DNA of 28,345 bases from Candidatus Hydrogenedens sp. (GCA_035361075.1 DAOSBX010000032.1:9281-37625), one strand, 5' to 3'. Shown: positions 15,771 through 24,684, numbered from the stretch's first letter. Numbers and translations are program-made. Notes: a model not told the origin generated them from the letters alone.

Positions 15771-16658
15771 ATGTATATCGCCATTCGTGATTCAGTCCTA
15801 CTCGAGGTATTTCCAAACGTTGTAGAGGGAGCAAAATATCTCAATATAAATCATATTGAATTTCGGCTAAATAACAACTTTTCTGTTGCTAATTTAGAAT
15901 CCGATGGCGAAATGTTATTAGAAACAGATGAACAAATTCTTTTATATAAAGAAGAATGTCAAAAACAAAACCTTATTGTTTCTGCCTTACTTACAGAGTT
16001 CGACCTTAGCATGGCATCGTTTGAGAAATCAGTAGAGTGGTTCAAAAAGGCTGTTCATATTGCTGAGGCACTGGAAGCAAAAGTAATTCGTATCGATTCA
16101 ATGGTTCAGCAAGAGCATTTGTATACTTTTGGTAAAAAGGTAGAGTTGTATACAAATGTTTTCTCTGAAGTTATTGCTGAAACTGATGATACTGAGATAG
16201 AATTTGGTCTTGAAAATCATGGACGTGAAGGCAATAATCCTATCTTCCTATGGGCTGTTGTGAAGAATATTGATAGCCCACGGTTTGGATTAACATTAGA
16301 TTTTGGCAATTTCTACTGGCGAGGCTATCCATTATCAGAAACGGAAACAATACTAAAATTGCTTGCTCCCTATACAAAACATACCCATATTAAAAATATT
16401 GCTTACCCAAAAACTGCACAGGAGATATATCGTGAAGTGGGTTGGGAATATGACACCTACGTTTGTCCTATATTTCAAGGCGATATAAATATCGAATCGG
16501 TGTTAATTGAATTAAAAAATGCCGACTATAACAATGTATTATGTATCGAAGATGAATCCTTACATCACTACTCAGACCCTGAAAAGAAGAAAGAAATTCT
16601 TCAAAAAGATACCGAATTTCTAATAGAGATAATGAATGATATTCATTTCGACAATTAG
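15771..16658 (+). CDS. Sugar phosphate isomerase/epimerase-like protein (xylose isomerase-like TIM barrel)
   Basis: This 295-residue cytoplasmic protein fits the AP endonuclease 2/xylose isomerase-like TIM-barrel superfamily (PF01261). The strands carry candidate metal ligands in the usual order: a Glu in FGLENHGREG, an Asp in LTLDFGNF, a His in THIKNIA and a Glu in LCIEDESL. Relatives include sugar epimerases, hydroxypyruvate isomerase and inosose dehydratase, so the exact reaction cannot be named. AGGAG at about 15757-15762 supports the ATG. The gene lies 91 bases after ald and 126 bases before the propeller protein gene on the same strand. Neither neighbour defines a pathway. Confidence 0.78.
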   Translation: MYIAIRDSVLLEVFPNVVEGAKYLNINHIEFRLNNNFSVANLESDGEMLLETDEQILLYKEECQKQNLIVSALLTEFDLSMASFEKSVEWFKKAVHIAEALEAKVIRIDSMVQQEHLYTFGKKVELYTNVFSEVIAETDDTEIEFGLENHGREGNNPIFLWAVVKNIDSPRFGLTLDFGNFYWRGYPLSETETILKLLAPYTKHTHIKNIAYPKTAQEIYREVGWEYDTYVCPIFQGDINIESVLIELKNADYNNVLCIEDESLHHYSDPEKKKEILQKDTEFLIEIMNDIHFDN

Positions 16659-16784
16659 AATTATCCTGTCTTAAATTCTCATCTATATGTCGATTTAACA
16701 ATATCGTTTTTATCATAAACTATATGAATATTTAGAGGTCTCAAAATATACATAAAAATGTTTTGTCAGAAAGGGTAATTTATT

Positions 16785-19037
16785 ATGAGTATGATTTTTG
16801 TAGGTATGGTTTTAATTGTTTCTAATTTCCATGGGATAGATGATATTCCTTATGAACATTTTTTCCATGAGCCATTACCTGTTGAGGGATTGCCAGACCT
16901 ATCAGGTAGTGTCACTTTACCATTATGTGTTATAAAAAATAAATTTAATAAAGTATATCTCGGAACAAGTGAGGGACTATTTCTATTTTCAGAGGAAAAT
17001 AATCAATGGGTGGAGGTATCCTGTCTAACAGAAAAAGGTCCTATTTTTGCATTAAAAGCAATAAATGAAAACCTGATTTATATAGGTGCGTGGAACGGCT
17101 TTTACATAATGTCCAATGATAAAAGCCAAAAAGTAGATGAGATTGGTGATGTGCCTATTTCCGCTATAGATATTGTTGGGGAGTGTATTATTGTAGGAGG
17201 TCCTGATGGAATATGGCTATATCAGCCTAACCATGGCTGGCAGAAAAAAGAAATGACTATTCCAAGGAGTATACGTAATATTACATTAGTAAACGCTGAT
17301 AACTTTTGGATTGCAACAGAAATTGGGCTTGTTTATGTTAAAGGTGGAGAAAAGATACATTATCAACACAAAGAAGATAAGTTTAGTAAAAGTGATGAAG
17401 AGAAAGAATTAATCTCCAATAATTTATTATCGCTTTGTTCCTTATCTAATGATGAATTATGGGCTGGAGGTTTGGGAGGCATTACTGTATTAAGAAATGA
17501 GAAAGTAAAATACAAATACCTATATCATGAATTTCCAGGTGCTACGATAACGAAAATAGTCTATGACCCCCTTTCAGGTCGGATATGGATAGGTACAAAT
17601 AATGGATTAGTATTATCAAGTCACGAACAAAATAAACCTAAAAAGGTATTTCGAAGTCGCCGTTGGTTATTGGATAACCACGTATCTGATATTGCTCTAA
17701 GTAACAACAATGTTTATATATCTACCTCAAAGGGAGTAAGTAGGTTAAGGATTGAAAATAAAACGTTATATGAAAAAGCAACAGTATTTGAGGAAATTGC
17801 CCGAAACCGACATACCCGTCCACCAGGTATTGTTGAAAAATGTCTATTACCGAAACGTGGTGATATTTCTATTTGGGAACCAGTAGATGACGATAATGAT
17901 GGTGGATACACATGTATGTATCTTGCTGGATTGTCATTCCAATACGCTGTTACGAATAACGAGGCAATACGTCAAAGAGCCAAAGAGATTTTTAAGGCAA
18001 TATTATTCTTAGAGCAAGTAACCGAATTGCCTGGGTTTATAGCACGGACGGTTGTTCCAAGTGATTGGAAACGAGTTAGTGACGCAAACGAGCAATTAAC
18101 ACCCCAGCAAAAGGCTACAATGAAAGTGGTAGACCCACGTTATAAACCTGTTGAAGAACGGTGGAGATTATCAAAAGACGGGAAGTGGTTGTGGAAAGGA
18201 GATACAAGTAGTGATGAGATTACTGCACATTTTTTTGGTTGGTCTATTTATTATGATTTATGTGCTGATGAGGAAAACAAACAACTCCTTCAACAGTTAG
18301 TGAAAAGGGTAATGGATAAAATTATTTTGGATGGTTATGTTCTTAAAGATATTGACGGGCATCATACCCGATGGGGTGTTTGGGCACCAGAACGATTAAA
18401 GCATGACCCTGACTGGACTAATGAACGAGGTATTAATGCTTTAGAAATTCTGTCTTACTTGAAAGCATCCTATCATATTACTGGTGATGAAAAATATCAG
18501 AACGAATACGAACGACTTCTTACTAATGAAGGATATGCACAAATTGTGCGACGGGCTAAAAATTATGGGCATTCTTCTATAACGCATATTGATGATGAAC
18601 TTCTTGCTTTTACATACCCCGCTTTGTTCCGATATGAAAAAGATGAGCAATTGCTTAATATCTATCGTGAAAGTATTCAACATTGGTATCGTGGTATCGA
18701 GAATGAACAATGTCCGTTATATAACTTTATTTATGCGTGGTGTATGGGTTCAGACCCACATTTAGAAGAGTCGATTTACACATTACGTGATATTCCATTT
18801 GACCTAATTAATTGGACTGTAGATAACCGTTTCCGTGAAGATATTAAATTAGTAAGAGAACCCATCTTAGAGGATGTGCAAACTTCAAGGCTACTTCCTC
18901 CAAGTGAGACAGCTGTGATACGGTGGGATAAAAATCGCTGGGAAGCAGTACAAGGCGATGGTGGCTCAACGGAATGGGCACCCACATTTTATCTGTTCCC
19001 TTACTGGTTAGGTAGATACCTTGGCGTAATAAAATAA
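16785..19037 (+). CDS. Probable exported beta-propeller plus alpha/alpha-barrel protein
   Basis: This 750-residue protein has a short hydrophobic N-terminus (about 1-16) that may be a signal peptide. Residues about 45-335 hold repeated strands of the two-component-regulator propeller kind, for example VYLGTSEGLFLF, FWIATEIGLVYV and RIWIGTNNGLVL, forming a likely six- or seven-bladed propeller. Residues about 350-740 are helical and Trp/Tyr-rich, with a Ca-like DDDNDGG, repeated helix pairs and ITHIDDELLAF. They look like an (alpha/alpha)6 barrel as in several glycosidase and lyase families, although I cannot place the family. There is no kinase, DNA-binding domain or long transmembrane helix, so this is not a classical hybrid sensor. 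AAAGGG precedes the ATG. It may bind or process glycans outside the cytoplasm; function unknown. Confidence 0.7.
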   Translation: MSMIFVGMVLIVSNFHGIDDIPYEHFFHEPLPVEGLPDLSGSVTLPLCVIKNKFNKVYLGTSEGLFLFSEENNQWVEVSCLTEKGPIFALKAINENLIYIGAWNGFYIMSNDKSQKVDEIGDVPISAIDIVGECIIVGGPDGIWLYQPNHGWQKKEMTIPRSIRNITLVNADNFWIATEIGLVYVKGGEKIHYQHKEDKFSKSDEEKELISNNLLSLCSLSNDELWAGGLGGITVLRNEKVKYKYLYHEFPGATITKIVYDPLSGRIWIGTNNGLVLSSHEQNKPKKVFRSRRWLLDNHVSDIALSNNNVYISTSKGVSRLRIENKTLYEKATVFEEIARNRHTRPPGIVEKCLLPKRGDISIWEPVDDDNDGGYTCMYLAGLSFQYAVTNNEAIRQRAKEIFKAILFLEQVTELPGFIARTVVPSDWKRVSDANEQLTPQQKATMKVVDPRYKPVEERWRLSKDGKWLWKGDTSSDEITAHFFGWSIYYDLCADEENKQLLQQLVKRVMDKIILDGYVLKDIDGHHTRWGVWAPERLKHDPDWTNERGINALEILSYLKASYHITGDEKYQNEYERLLTNEGYAQIVRRAKNYGHSSITHIDDELLAFTYPALFRYEKDEQLLNIYRESIQHWYRGIENEQCPLYNFIYAWCMGSDPHLEESIYTLRDIPFDLINWTVDNRFREDIKLVREPILEDVQTSRLLPPSETAVIRWDKNRWEAVQGDGGSTEWAPTFYLFPYWLGRYLGVIK

Positions 19038-19169
19038 TGCACCCCTAAATAAGATTTTCAATATAAATGGCTATTTCGTTAGAATACTTTCATCTTTTGG
19101 AGATGCGAATAAGTTTATTGTAACCATTTGTCTTTTAATAATCATATTTGCCTTAAAGGTTAATCATTA

Positions 19170-19862
19170 ATGAGTTTTTCTTTGAACTGGAACTTTTTTT
19201 GGCATCTAATCGGTATAATAGGTGCTATTATTTTCTTTGGTCGATTTTATATTCAATGGATATGGTCGGAAAAAATGGGGAAAAGTGTTATACCACTCGT
19301 ATTCTGGTATATGAGTGCGGTAGGCTCTATTATGTTATTAGCCTATGGTGTTTTTATCCTTTCCCCTGTGGGGGTGGTGAGTTATGGTTTTAACCTATTA
19401 GTATATGTTCGAAATTTAATTCATATCTGGCGTAGACAAAATAAACTTACCTCTCTACGGTATCATATTGCCCATGCCCTCATTATCGTTGCACTGCTTG
19501 TCTCAACTGTGGTTGTAACGTATGTGTTTTACCAAAAAATTTTTCATGTTCGTGAAATGGAACGTTCCATGGCAATTAGACATAGTATCTGGATTTTTAT
19601 AGGTATTCTGGGACAATTCCTATTTGCTCTCCGTTTTTTAATTCAATGGTTAGCGACAGAGGTTAAAAAACAGAGCGTTGTGCCTACTATTTTTTGGTAT
19701 TTAAGTTTGCTTGCCTCATTTTTGCAGATAATCTCATATACCTTCCAACGAGAATGGCTTTATGCTTTTGGACTATTTACGACACTTTTTGTTTATTTTC
19801 GTAATATCTGGCTTATCAGAAAAGGGCAAAAAGATATTTTGGAAACAAACGGAAATGAATAA
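19170..19862 (+). CDS. Tandem LAB_N domain membrane protein (lipid-A-disaccharide synthase N-terminal domain family)
   Basis: This 230-residue integral membrane protein is an internal duplication of the LAB_N domain (PF07578). Copy one (about 8-85) has FFGRFYIQWIWSEKMGKSVIPLVFWYMS. Copy two (about 120-215) has FALRFLIQWLATEVKKQSVVPTIFWYLS. Both share the pattern RFxIQW...E...SVxPxxFWY and end in an RN-containing helix. LAB_N is named for its fusion to LpxB in some bacteria but also exists alone. Its fold resembles small PQ-loop/SemiSWEET transporters, so a role in moving or sensing a lipid or sugar intermediate is possible, though unproven. It has no LpxB catalytic domain. It is the last gene before the tRNA-Ala region. 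Start without an evident strong Shine-Dalgarno; AAAGG lies about 12 bases before the ATG. Confidence 0.85.
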   Translation: MSFSLNWNFFWHLIGIIGAIIFFGRFYIQWIWSEKMGKSVIPLVFWYMSAVGSIMLLAYGVFILSPVGVVSYGFNLLVYVRNLIHIWRRQNKLTSLRYHIAHALIIVALLVSTVVVTYVFYQKIFHVREMERSMAIRHSIWIFIGILGQFLFALRFLIQWLATEVKKQSVVPTIFWYLSLLASFLQIISYTFQREWLYAFGLFTTLFVYFRNIWLIRKGQKDILETNGNE

Positions 19863-19995
19863 CAGATACCGTTTTTAACACTAACGAAAAGAAGCAGAAC
19901 AGTTTAAAAAGGCGTTCCCAACGAAAGAAAAGCACATCACAACTTAGTTAAATTTATAATTCCCTTTATAATCCTTGAACCTGCACTTATTAATA

Positions 19996-20071
19996 TGGTG
20001 GAGTCGAGGAGGATCGAACTCCCGACCTCATGACTGCCAGTCATGCGCTCTCCCAACTGAGCTACGACCCC
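19996..20071 (-). tRNA. tRNA-Ala (anticodon GGC)
   Basis: The minus strand folds into a full 76-base cloverleaf. The acceptor stem is GGGGTCG/CGACTCC and contains the G3:U70 wobble that marks alanine tRNAs. The D stem is GCTC/GAGC. The anticodon stem CATGA/TCATG encloses loop CTGGCAG, giving anticodon GGC, which reads GCC and GCU. The T loop TTCGATC follows a GGGAG stem. Discriminator A73 and a genome-encoded CCA end are present. It stands alone with its own promoter. Confidence 0.97.
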
Positions 20072-20085
20072 ACCGAAGGAACTAT

Positions 20086-20115
20086 ATTATAACCGAAAAA
20101 CAGGTTTATTGTAAA
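20086..20115 (-). promoter_or_regulatory. Promoter of tRNA-Ala
   Basis: On the minus strand TTTACA (20115-20110) and a perfect TATAAT (20091-20086) are separated by 18 bases. The predicted start of transcription is a few bases before the mature 5-prime end at 20071. This is a good sigma-70-type promoter for a stable RNA gene. Confidence 0.7.
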
Positions 20116-20146
20116 GTAAAAGAATGCAATGGAATTTTATAATTTA

Positions 20147-20176
20147 TTACAATGTTTAGAAGTAGCTTTATACAAT
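20147..20176 (+). promoter_or_regulatory. Possible promoter of the GH5 gene
   Basis: TTACAA (20147-20152) and TACAAT (20171-20176) are 18 bases apart, and the ATG at 20208 follows a GGAAG Shine-Dalgarno. The -10 matches five of six consensus bases and the -35 is weak, so this is tentative. Confidence 0.35.
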
Positions 20177-20207
20177 CATAAAATAACTACAGAAAGGAAG
20201 TAACAAA

Positions 20208-21578
20208 ATGAGGAGATATTTTGCCAAAAAAAATGTTTGTACTTTCTTTTTAATACTGTTTGCTTCTTTACTTTTTGATTTAAAAGGATATGGGGAGGAA
20301 GAGGCAAAGATAGAAAAACCTACTTATATATATGATAAAAGCGGACGCATTGTTATTTATCACGGTATCACGGTTTCAAATTCTGCCCGTAAAACAGAAG
20401 ACTTTTTACCGTGGCAAAGTAAAGACGACTTCTCAAAGTTAAAAAATTGGGGGTTTAATTTAGTTCGGTATCTCATTTTCTGGGAAGCGATTGAACCCAC
20501 ATCTGGTATATATAACGAAGCATATATGCAAAGTACATTAGAACGACTACAATGGCTTGATGAATTAGGAATCGATGTTTTGTTATGCGTTCATCAAGAT
20601 TTATTTAGCAGAAAATTCGGAGGAAGCGGTTTTCCATCATGGGCTATTCATGATAAAGACCTCCCTTTTACACCAGTGACTCCACCTTACAAAAATTATT
20701 TCTCAAAACCTGTGATGACGTGCTTCGATTACTTTTGGCGTAGTGAGATGTTGAAAAAAACATACATTGATATGTTGAAGTACGTTTTATCGAAGGTAGA
20801 TAAACAGCCAAACTTGATTGGTATCGAGGTATTTGATGAGCCCTGGCCTCATATTGGACCTGGATTTGAACAAACATTTTTAACTGAATTTTATCAGAGA
20901 ATCGATAAGATGATGCAGGAGAATAATTTTCAGACACGTATTTTCTTTCAACCTATGCTAATTTCAAGTGTGTTAATACCTACTGGCTTGCAATTTAAAC
21001 CAACAGTCCCCTCAATTTACGCTGTTCGCTACTTTGACCCCCTTTACGACAATCAAGACGAAACGTATGGCAGAACGAACAACTGGATAATGTCTACCAC
21101 AATTTCTCAGCGAGTTCGTGAAGCTAAACGTTGGGGCATCCCTATGATGATAACAGACTTCGGAGTAAACCTGAATATGTCAGGGGCATCACAATTCCTC
21201 GACGATTGGTTCAAACTTGTTGACCAATATCATTTGGGATGGGTTTATAACTCATATGACAAGGATACAGACAATCCGTATGCAATTCTTGATGGTGAGG
21301 GAAATGCAAAACCTATTTTAAGCAAATTGATTCAAACCTATCCTCAGCGAATTGCAGGCAAAAATCCATCATGGTTCGTTCGTGGAAATTTATTTAAGCT
21401 AACGTATGAAAACATCGGCATTAATTCGCCAACTGTAGTATTTATCCCTAAAAGTGATGTTGCCAGACAGGTTGTAGTTAATGGAAAATTTCAACCCTAT
21501 GACCCACTTAGAAATCTATGTTTTGAATATGTTGCCTCACAGGATGAAAAAACTATAAATATTGTTGTCCAATGGTGA
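20208..21578 (+). CDS. Exported GH5 endoglycoceramidase-like protein with altered active-site residues
   Basis: This 456-residue protein has a signal peptide (about 1-30). Its TIM barrel resembles GH5 endoglycoceramidases, which cut the oligosaccharide from glycosphingolipids. Visible family features are HGITVSNSARK, NWGFNLVRYLIFWEAIEP, the LLCVHQDLFSRKFGG strand and a small C-terminal beta domain. The expected acid/base strand reads EVFDEPWP, keeping Glu (E211) but with D210 where the clan normally has Asn. The expected nucleophile strand reads MMITDFG, giving Asp (D317) where Glu is the rule. The protein may be weakly active, use a different mechanism, or only bind a ligand. GGAAG precedes the ATG. 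It heads a tight cluster with a MenE-like ligase (30 bases downstream) and a CocE-type hydrolase. Confidence 0.78.
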   Translation: MRRYFAKKNVCTFFLILFASLLFDLKGYGEEEAKIEKPTYIYDKSGRIVIYHGITVSNSARKTEDFLPWQSKDDFSKLKNWGFNLVRYLIFWEAIEPTSGIYNEAYMQSTLERLQWLDELGIDVLLCVHQDLFSRKFGGSGFPSWAIHDKDLPFTPVTPPYKNYFSKPVMTCFDYFWRSEMLKKTYIDMLKYVLSKVDKQPNLIGIEVFDEPWPHIGPGFEQTFLTEFYQRIDKMMQENNFQTRIFFQPMLISSVLIPTGLQFKPTVPSIYAVRYFDPLYDNQDETYGRTNNWIMSTTISQRVREAKRWGIPMMITDFGVNLNMSGASQFLDDWFKLVDQYHLGWVYNSYDKDTDNPYAILDGEGNAKPILSKLIQTYPQRIAGKNPSWFVRGNLFKLTYENIGINSPTVVFIPKSDVARQVVVNGKFQPYDPLRNLCFEYVASQDEKTINIVVQW

Positions 21579-21608
21579 AGATAGGTAACACTTCACAAAG
21601 AAAATACT

Positions 21609-23045
21609 ATGATACCAACAAATGACATAAATGCTTTTTTCCGTTCCTATGCTTCAAATCTATTTATACGAACAAAAAATAACACCTATTCTTTTAAAGA
21701 CATCTTAATGAAGTCTGATGAATATCTTAAGCACATATCATCAATAGAACGGTGTAGAGTTGGGCTTTTGTGTGTTCCTTCTATAGAAACAATTGCTATT
21801 CTATTTACACTCATAAGGTTACAAGCCGAAATTATAGTGCTATCCCCAAAAGAACCTGAGAACAGGATACATTCGATATTAAATCAATTAGAAGCAGATA
21901 TATTGCTCTGCACAGACAAGTACCTCAACAAATCGCAAATTAGATATGCTCCTATTCCTGTGTGTGCAATTGAAAAAATAGATACTATCAAATCACTCAT
22001 CATTCCAAAAAGAATGAAGAGAAAGAGGGTTTCCAATGCACCCAGTTTTATTATCATGACTTCTGGCAGTTCAGGTTCTCCCAAAAGTGCAGTGTTAACA
22101 ATAGATAATATGCTTGTCAATGCACATTTTAGTAATCGCAATATCTCCTTTAAGGAAGGTGATACTTGGCTATTATCGCTCCCTTTGTCTCACGTATCTG
22201 GACTGTCTATTCTATTTCGTGCAATAGAAGGAGGTGGGTGTATATATGTGCCTGAAAATCAAATTCGTTGGCAAGATACAGAATTACCACCCGAAATAAC
22301 TCATATTTCTGTGGTAAGCACTATTATGAAGAGGATATTAGATAATAATAGGTTACCTGAAAATAATACCTTAAAAGCAATGCTTTTAGGTGGCGGACCA
22401 ATTCCTGAAGGTCTTGTTAAGACATGCTATGCGAAAGGATTTCCTTTATATGTCACCTATGGATTAACGGAGATGGCTTCTCAAGTTACAACATCCACCC
22501 CTGAAGATACACTTGAACATCTACTTACAAGTGGTAAACCATTAATAAATGATACCGTTCACATCGAAGATGATGGGACCATCTCTGTCAATGGACCTTG
22601 TCGTTTCCTTGGATACCTAAAAAATGGAATTCTTGAAAAACCTTTTGATTCCCAAGGTTGGTTTAACACACAGGACTTCGGTGAATGGACCTCAGATGGT
22701 TATCTACGTGTTTTAGGTCGGAAGGATTTGGTGTTCATTTGTGGTGGTGAAAATATCCAACCTGAAGAAATTGAAAATTGTATGTTATCCAGTGGATATG
22801 TCGAAAAGGCTGTTGTTATACCATTGGACGATGCTGAATATGGAATGATACCTATTGCCTTTGTTGAATTTGCAAAAGGTTATAATGAAGACAAATTAAA
22901 ATCATATTTAAAAGAGAGAATATCTGGGATTAAAATACCAAGATATTTCTACCCAATCCCAGAGGAATTTAATGTTACAGGTATCAAAGTATCTCGGAAA
23001 ATATTGCAAAATTACGCTTATAAAAATATAAAAGTAAAGGATTGA
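21609..23045 (+). CDS. menE: MenE-like acyl-CoA ligase (o-succinylbenzoate-CoA ligase type)
   Basis: This 478-residue member of the ANL adenylate-forming superfamily has the phosphate-binding loop MTSGSSGSPKSA, the segment LPLSHVSGLSILFRA that is characteristic of MenE, YGLTEMASQ, the hinge GRKDLVFICGGENIQPEEIE and a C-terminal lysine in GIKVSRKIL (one residue more than the usual GKxxR spacing). MenE activates o-succinylbenzoate with ATP and CoA for menaquinone synthesis. No other men gene is in the window, so activation of a different carboxylate remains possible. The start has only a weak A-rich Shine-Dalgarno. It lies 30 bases after the GH5 gene and 4 bases before the CocE-type gene, which suggests one transcript for the three. 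Confidence 0.72.
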   Translation: MIPTNDINAFFRSYASNLFIRTKNNTYSFKDILMKSDEYLKHISSIERCRVGLLCVPSIETIAILFTLIRLQAEIIVLSPKEPENRIHSILNQLEADILLCTDKYLNKSQIRYAPIPVCAIEKIDTIKSLIIPKRMKRKRVSNAPSFIIMTSGSSGSPKSAVLTIDNMLVNAHFSNRNISFKEGDTWLLSLPLSHVSGLSILFRAIEGGGCIYVPENQIRWQDTELPPEITHISVVSTIMKRILDNNRLPENNTLKAMLLGGGPIPEGLVKTCYAKGFPLYVTYGLTEMASQVTTSTPEDTLEHLLTSGKPLINDTVHIEDDGTISVNGPCRFLGYLKNGILEKPFDSQGWFNTQDFGEWTSDGYLRVLGRKDLVFICGGENIQPEEIENCMLSSGYVEKAVVIPLDDAEYGMIPIAFVEFAKGYNEDKLKSYLKERISGIKIPRYFYPIPEEFNVTGIKVSRKILQNYAYKNIKVKD

Positions 23046-23049
23046 AACT

Positions 23050-24684
23050 ATGTTTCGAAGAACATCGGTCAGCCTTATATTTTTCTTGATATTTCTTTCC
23101 GTTTCTTGCAGTATCTCATGTCAACAACGAACAGTTGAAATCCCTATGAGTGACGGAGTGAAATTAAAAGCAGAACTTTGGCTTCCCAGTGCTTTAGGTT
23201 CTTACCCAGTGCTCCTTGAACGCACACCATATAATCGACGAGATGTAATTAAAATGCATAAACATTTGGTTGATAGCGGGTATGCCGTTCTGGTTCAGAA
23301 TTTACGAGGGATAGGAGGCTCGGAAGGTTCCTGGGAAGTCTTTGGAAATGATAGCTGGGGAGGACCAGGAAGACAAGATGGGATAGATACCGTTAATTGG
23401 ATAAAAAAGCGAAGATGGTGTAATGGCAAAATAGGGCTGTTGGGGTTTTCTGCTTCTGCTATATCAGCCCAATTACTTCTTTCAGCAGAACCCGAAGGTG
23501 TCCAATGTGCCTATCTTGTGGCAGGTTCAGATAATTTTTATGAAAGTATATTTCCTTATGGTTGCTACCGTAAAAACACAATAGAAGAATGGCCTCCTGC
23601 CCGTGAGTATTTGCCCGAAATTATAAAGCATCCTTCTTATGATGAATTTTGGGAGCGTAGAGATGCTCGTGCAAGAGCAGATAGGGTTAAAGTTCCAGTA
23701 TACATTGTCGGCGGGTGGTATGACCTTTTTCAAAGAAGTTCCACCGAATTCTTCAGACTATTAAATACCAATGCTTCTTCCCCCACGTATGGAAAATGCA
23801 AACTGGTAATGCAGGCATTATCTCATGCTGCAACTCCAGGGGAACTGGTTATTGAGGACAGACAGAAAATAAACATTGATGAAAAAATGGGTAGTATGAA
23901 AGATTGGTTTGATTACTGGTTAAAAGGTGTAGACAATGGTCTGTATGTTAAACCATCGGTCGCTCTATTCGTCGTTGCTGACAATCAAAATCCGGGGGAA
24001 ATAGGTAACACATGGCAATTCTATAATAACTTGCCATGGAGTTCTAACCCCATAACTCTGTATCTGCACCCAGAAGGTGTCCTTTTATTAAACGCAGTCG
24101 ATGTAGAGGAAAGCTTTTCTACATATATATATGACCCCAATGACCCTACCCCATCTAAAGGTGGGAATAACCTAATGCCACCGTCAGGCCCGTATGACCA
24201 GCGTGAAATAGAACAAAGAAAGGACATACTCATTTTTACCTCACCGCCATTAAAGACACATCTTACATTAATGGGTCCAATAAAAGTTTATTTATACGCC
24301 TCGACGGATGTTAAAGATACTGATTTCGGGGCAAGATTTTGTGATGTATACCCTGATGGTAGGTCAATGCTTATGAATGAAGGTATGGTAAAAGCAAGGT
24401 ATCGAAAAGATATTAGAACCGAAAACTTTATTAAACCAGGTCAAATTTATGAATATGAGATAGACCTATGGGATACCGCATTAGTTTTGCCACCAGAACA
24501 CCGTATCCGAATAACTATCATTTCCGCCAGTAATCCTCGATATGAACCTAATCCAAATACTGGTGAGCCGTTTCGGCAACACACTCAATTTATAAAAGCC
24601 ACAAATAACATTTATCACAGTAAAATATATCCTTCACGTGTAATACTACCAAGAACCGCACCTGAAACATTTGATATTTTCTAA
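23050..24684 (+). CDS. Exported CocE/NonD-family (X-Pro dipeptidyl-peptidase S15-like) hydrolase
   Basis: This 544-residue protein has a hydrophobic signal (about 1-22) ending in a Cys-containing SVSCSISC region; a lipoprotein box is not convincing. The alpha/beta hydrolase domain starts with VEIPMSDGVKLKAELWLP and contains ERTPYNRRD and QNLRGIGGSEG. The likely triad is S134 in LGFSASA, D225 in GGWYDLF and H259 in LSHAA. The usual GxSYxG elbow is replaced by GFSAS. A jelly-roll C-terminal domain (about 330-540) has TDFGARFCDVYPDGRS and PPEHRIRITI. Relatives hydrolyse cocaine esters, glutaryl-7-ACA amides or X-Pro peptides; the natural substrate is unknown. AAGGA precedes the ATG. It is the last gene of the GH5-MenE cluster. 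Confidence 0.85.
   Translation: MFRRTSVSLIFFLIFLSVSCSISCQQRTVEIPMSDGVKLKAELWLPSALGSYPVLLERTPYNRRDVIKMHKHLVDSGYAVLVQNLRGIGGSEGSWEVFGNDSWGGPGRQDGIDTVNWIKKRRWCNGKIGLLGFSASAISAQLLLSAEPEGVQCAYLVAGSDNFYESIFPYGCYRKNTIEEWPPAREYLPEIIKHPSYDEFWERRDARARADRVKVPVYIVGGWYDLFQRSSTEFFRLLNTNASSPTYGKCKLVMQALSHAATPGELVIEDRQKINIDEKMGSMKDWFDYWLKGVDNGLYVKPSVALFVVADNQNPGEIGNTWQFYNNLPWSSNPITLYLHPEGVLLLNAVDVEESFSTYIYDPNDPTPSKGGNNLMPPSGPYDQREIEQRKDILIFTSPPLKTHLTLMGPIKVYLYASTDVKDTDFGARFCDVYPDGRSMLMNEGMVKARYRKDIRTENFIKPGQIYEYEIDLWDTALVLPPEHRIRITIISASNPRYEPNPNTGEPFRQHTQFIKATNNIYHSKIYPSRVILPRTAPETFDIF

Larger units (their letters stand above)
19863..20207. other. Intergenic region containing only tRNA-Ala and promoters
   Basis: Of these 345 bases, 76 are the minus-strand tRNA-Ala gene. 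The 133 bases on its 3-prime side (19863-19995) hold no credible ORF and no strong terminator hairpin; TTATAA repeats flanking TTCCCTT at about 19950-19970 are the only small palindrome seen. The 136 bases on the other side carry the tRNA promoter and a probable promoter for the GH5 gene. Confidence 0.6.

Noticed and set aside
19863..20207. tRNA-Ala as an integration site for a mobile element
   Set aside because: No integrase, no duplicated tRNA 3-prime end and no change of gene style were seen on either side.
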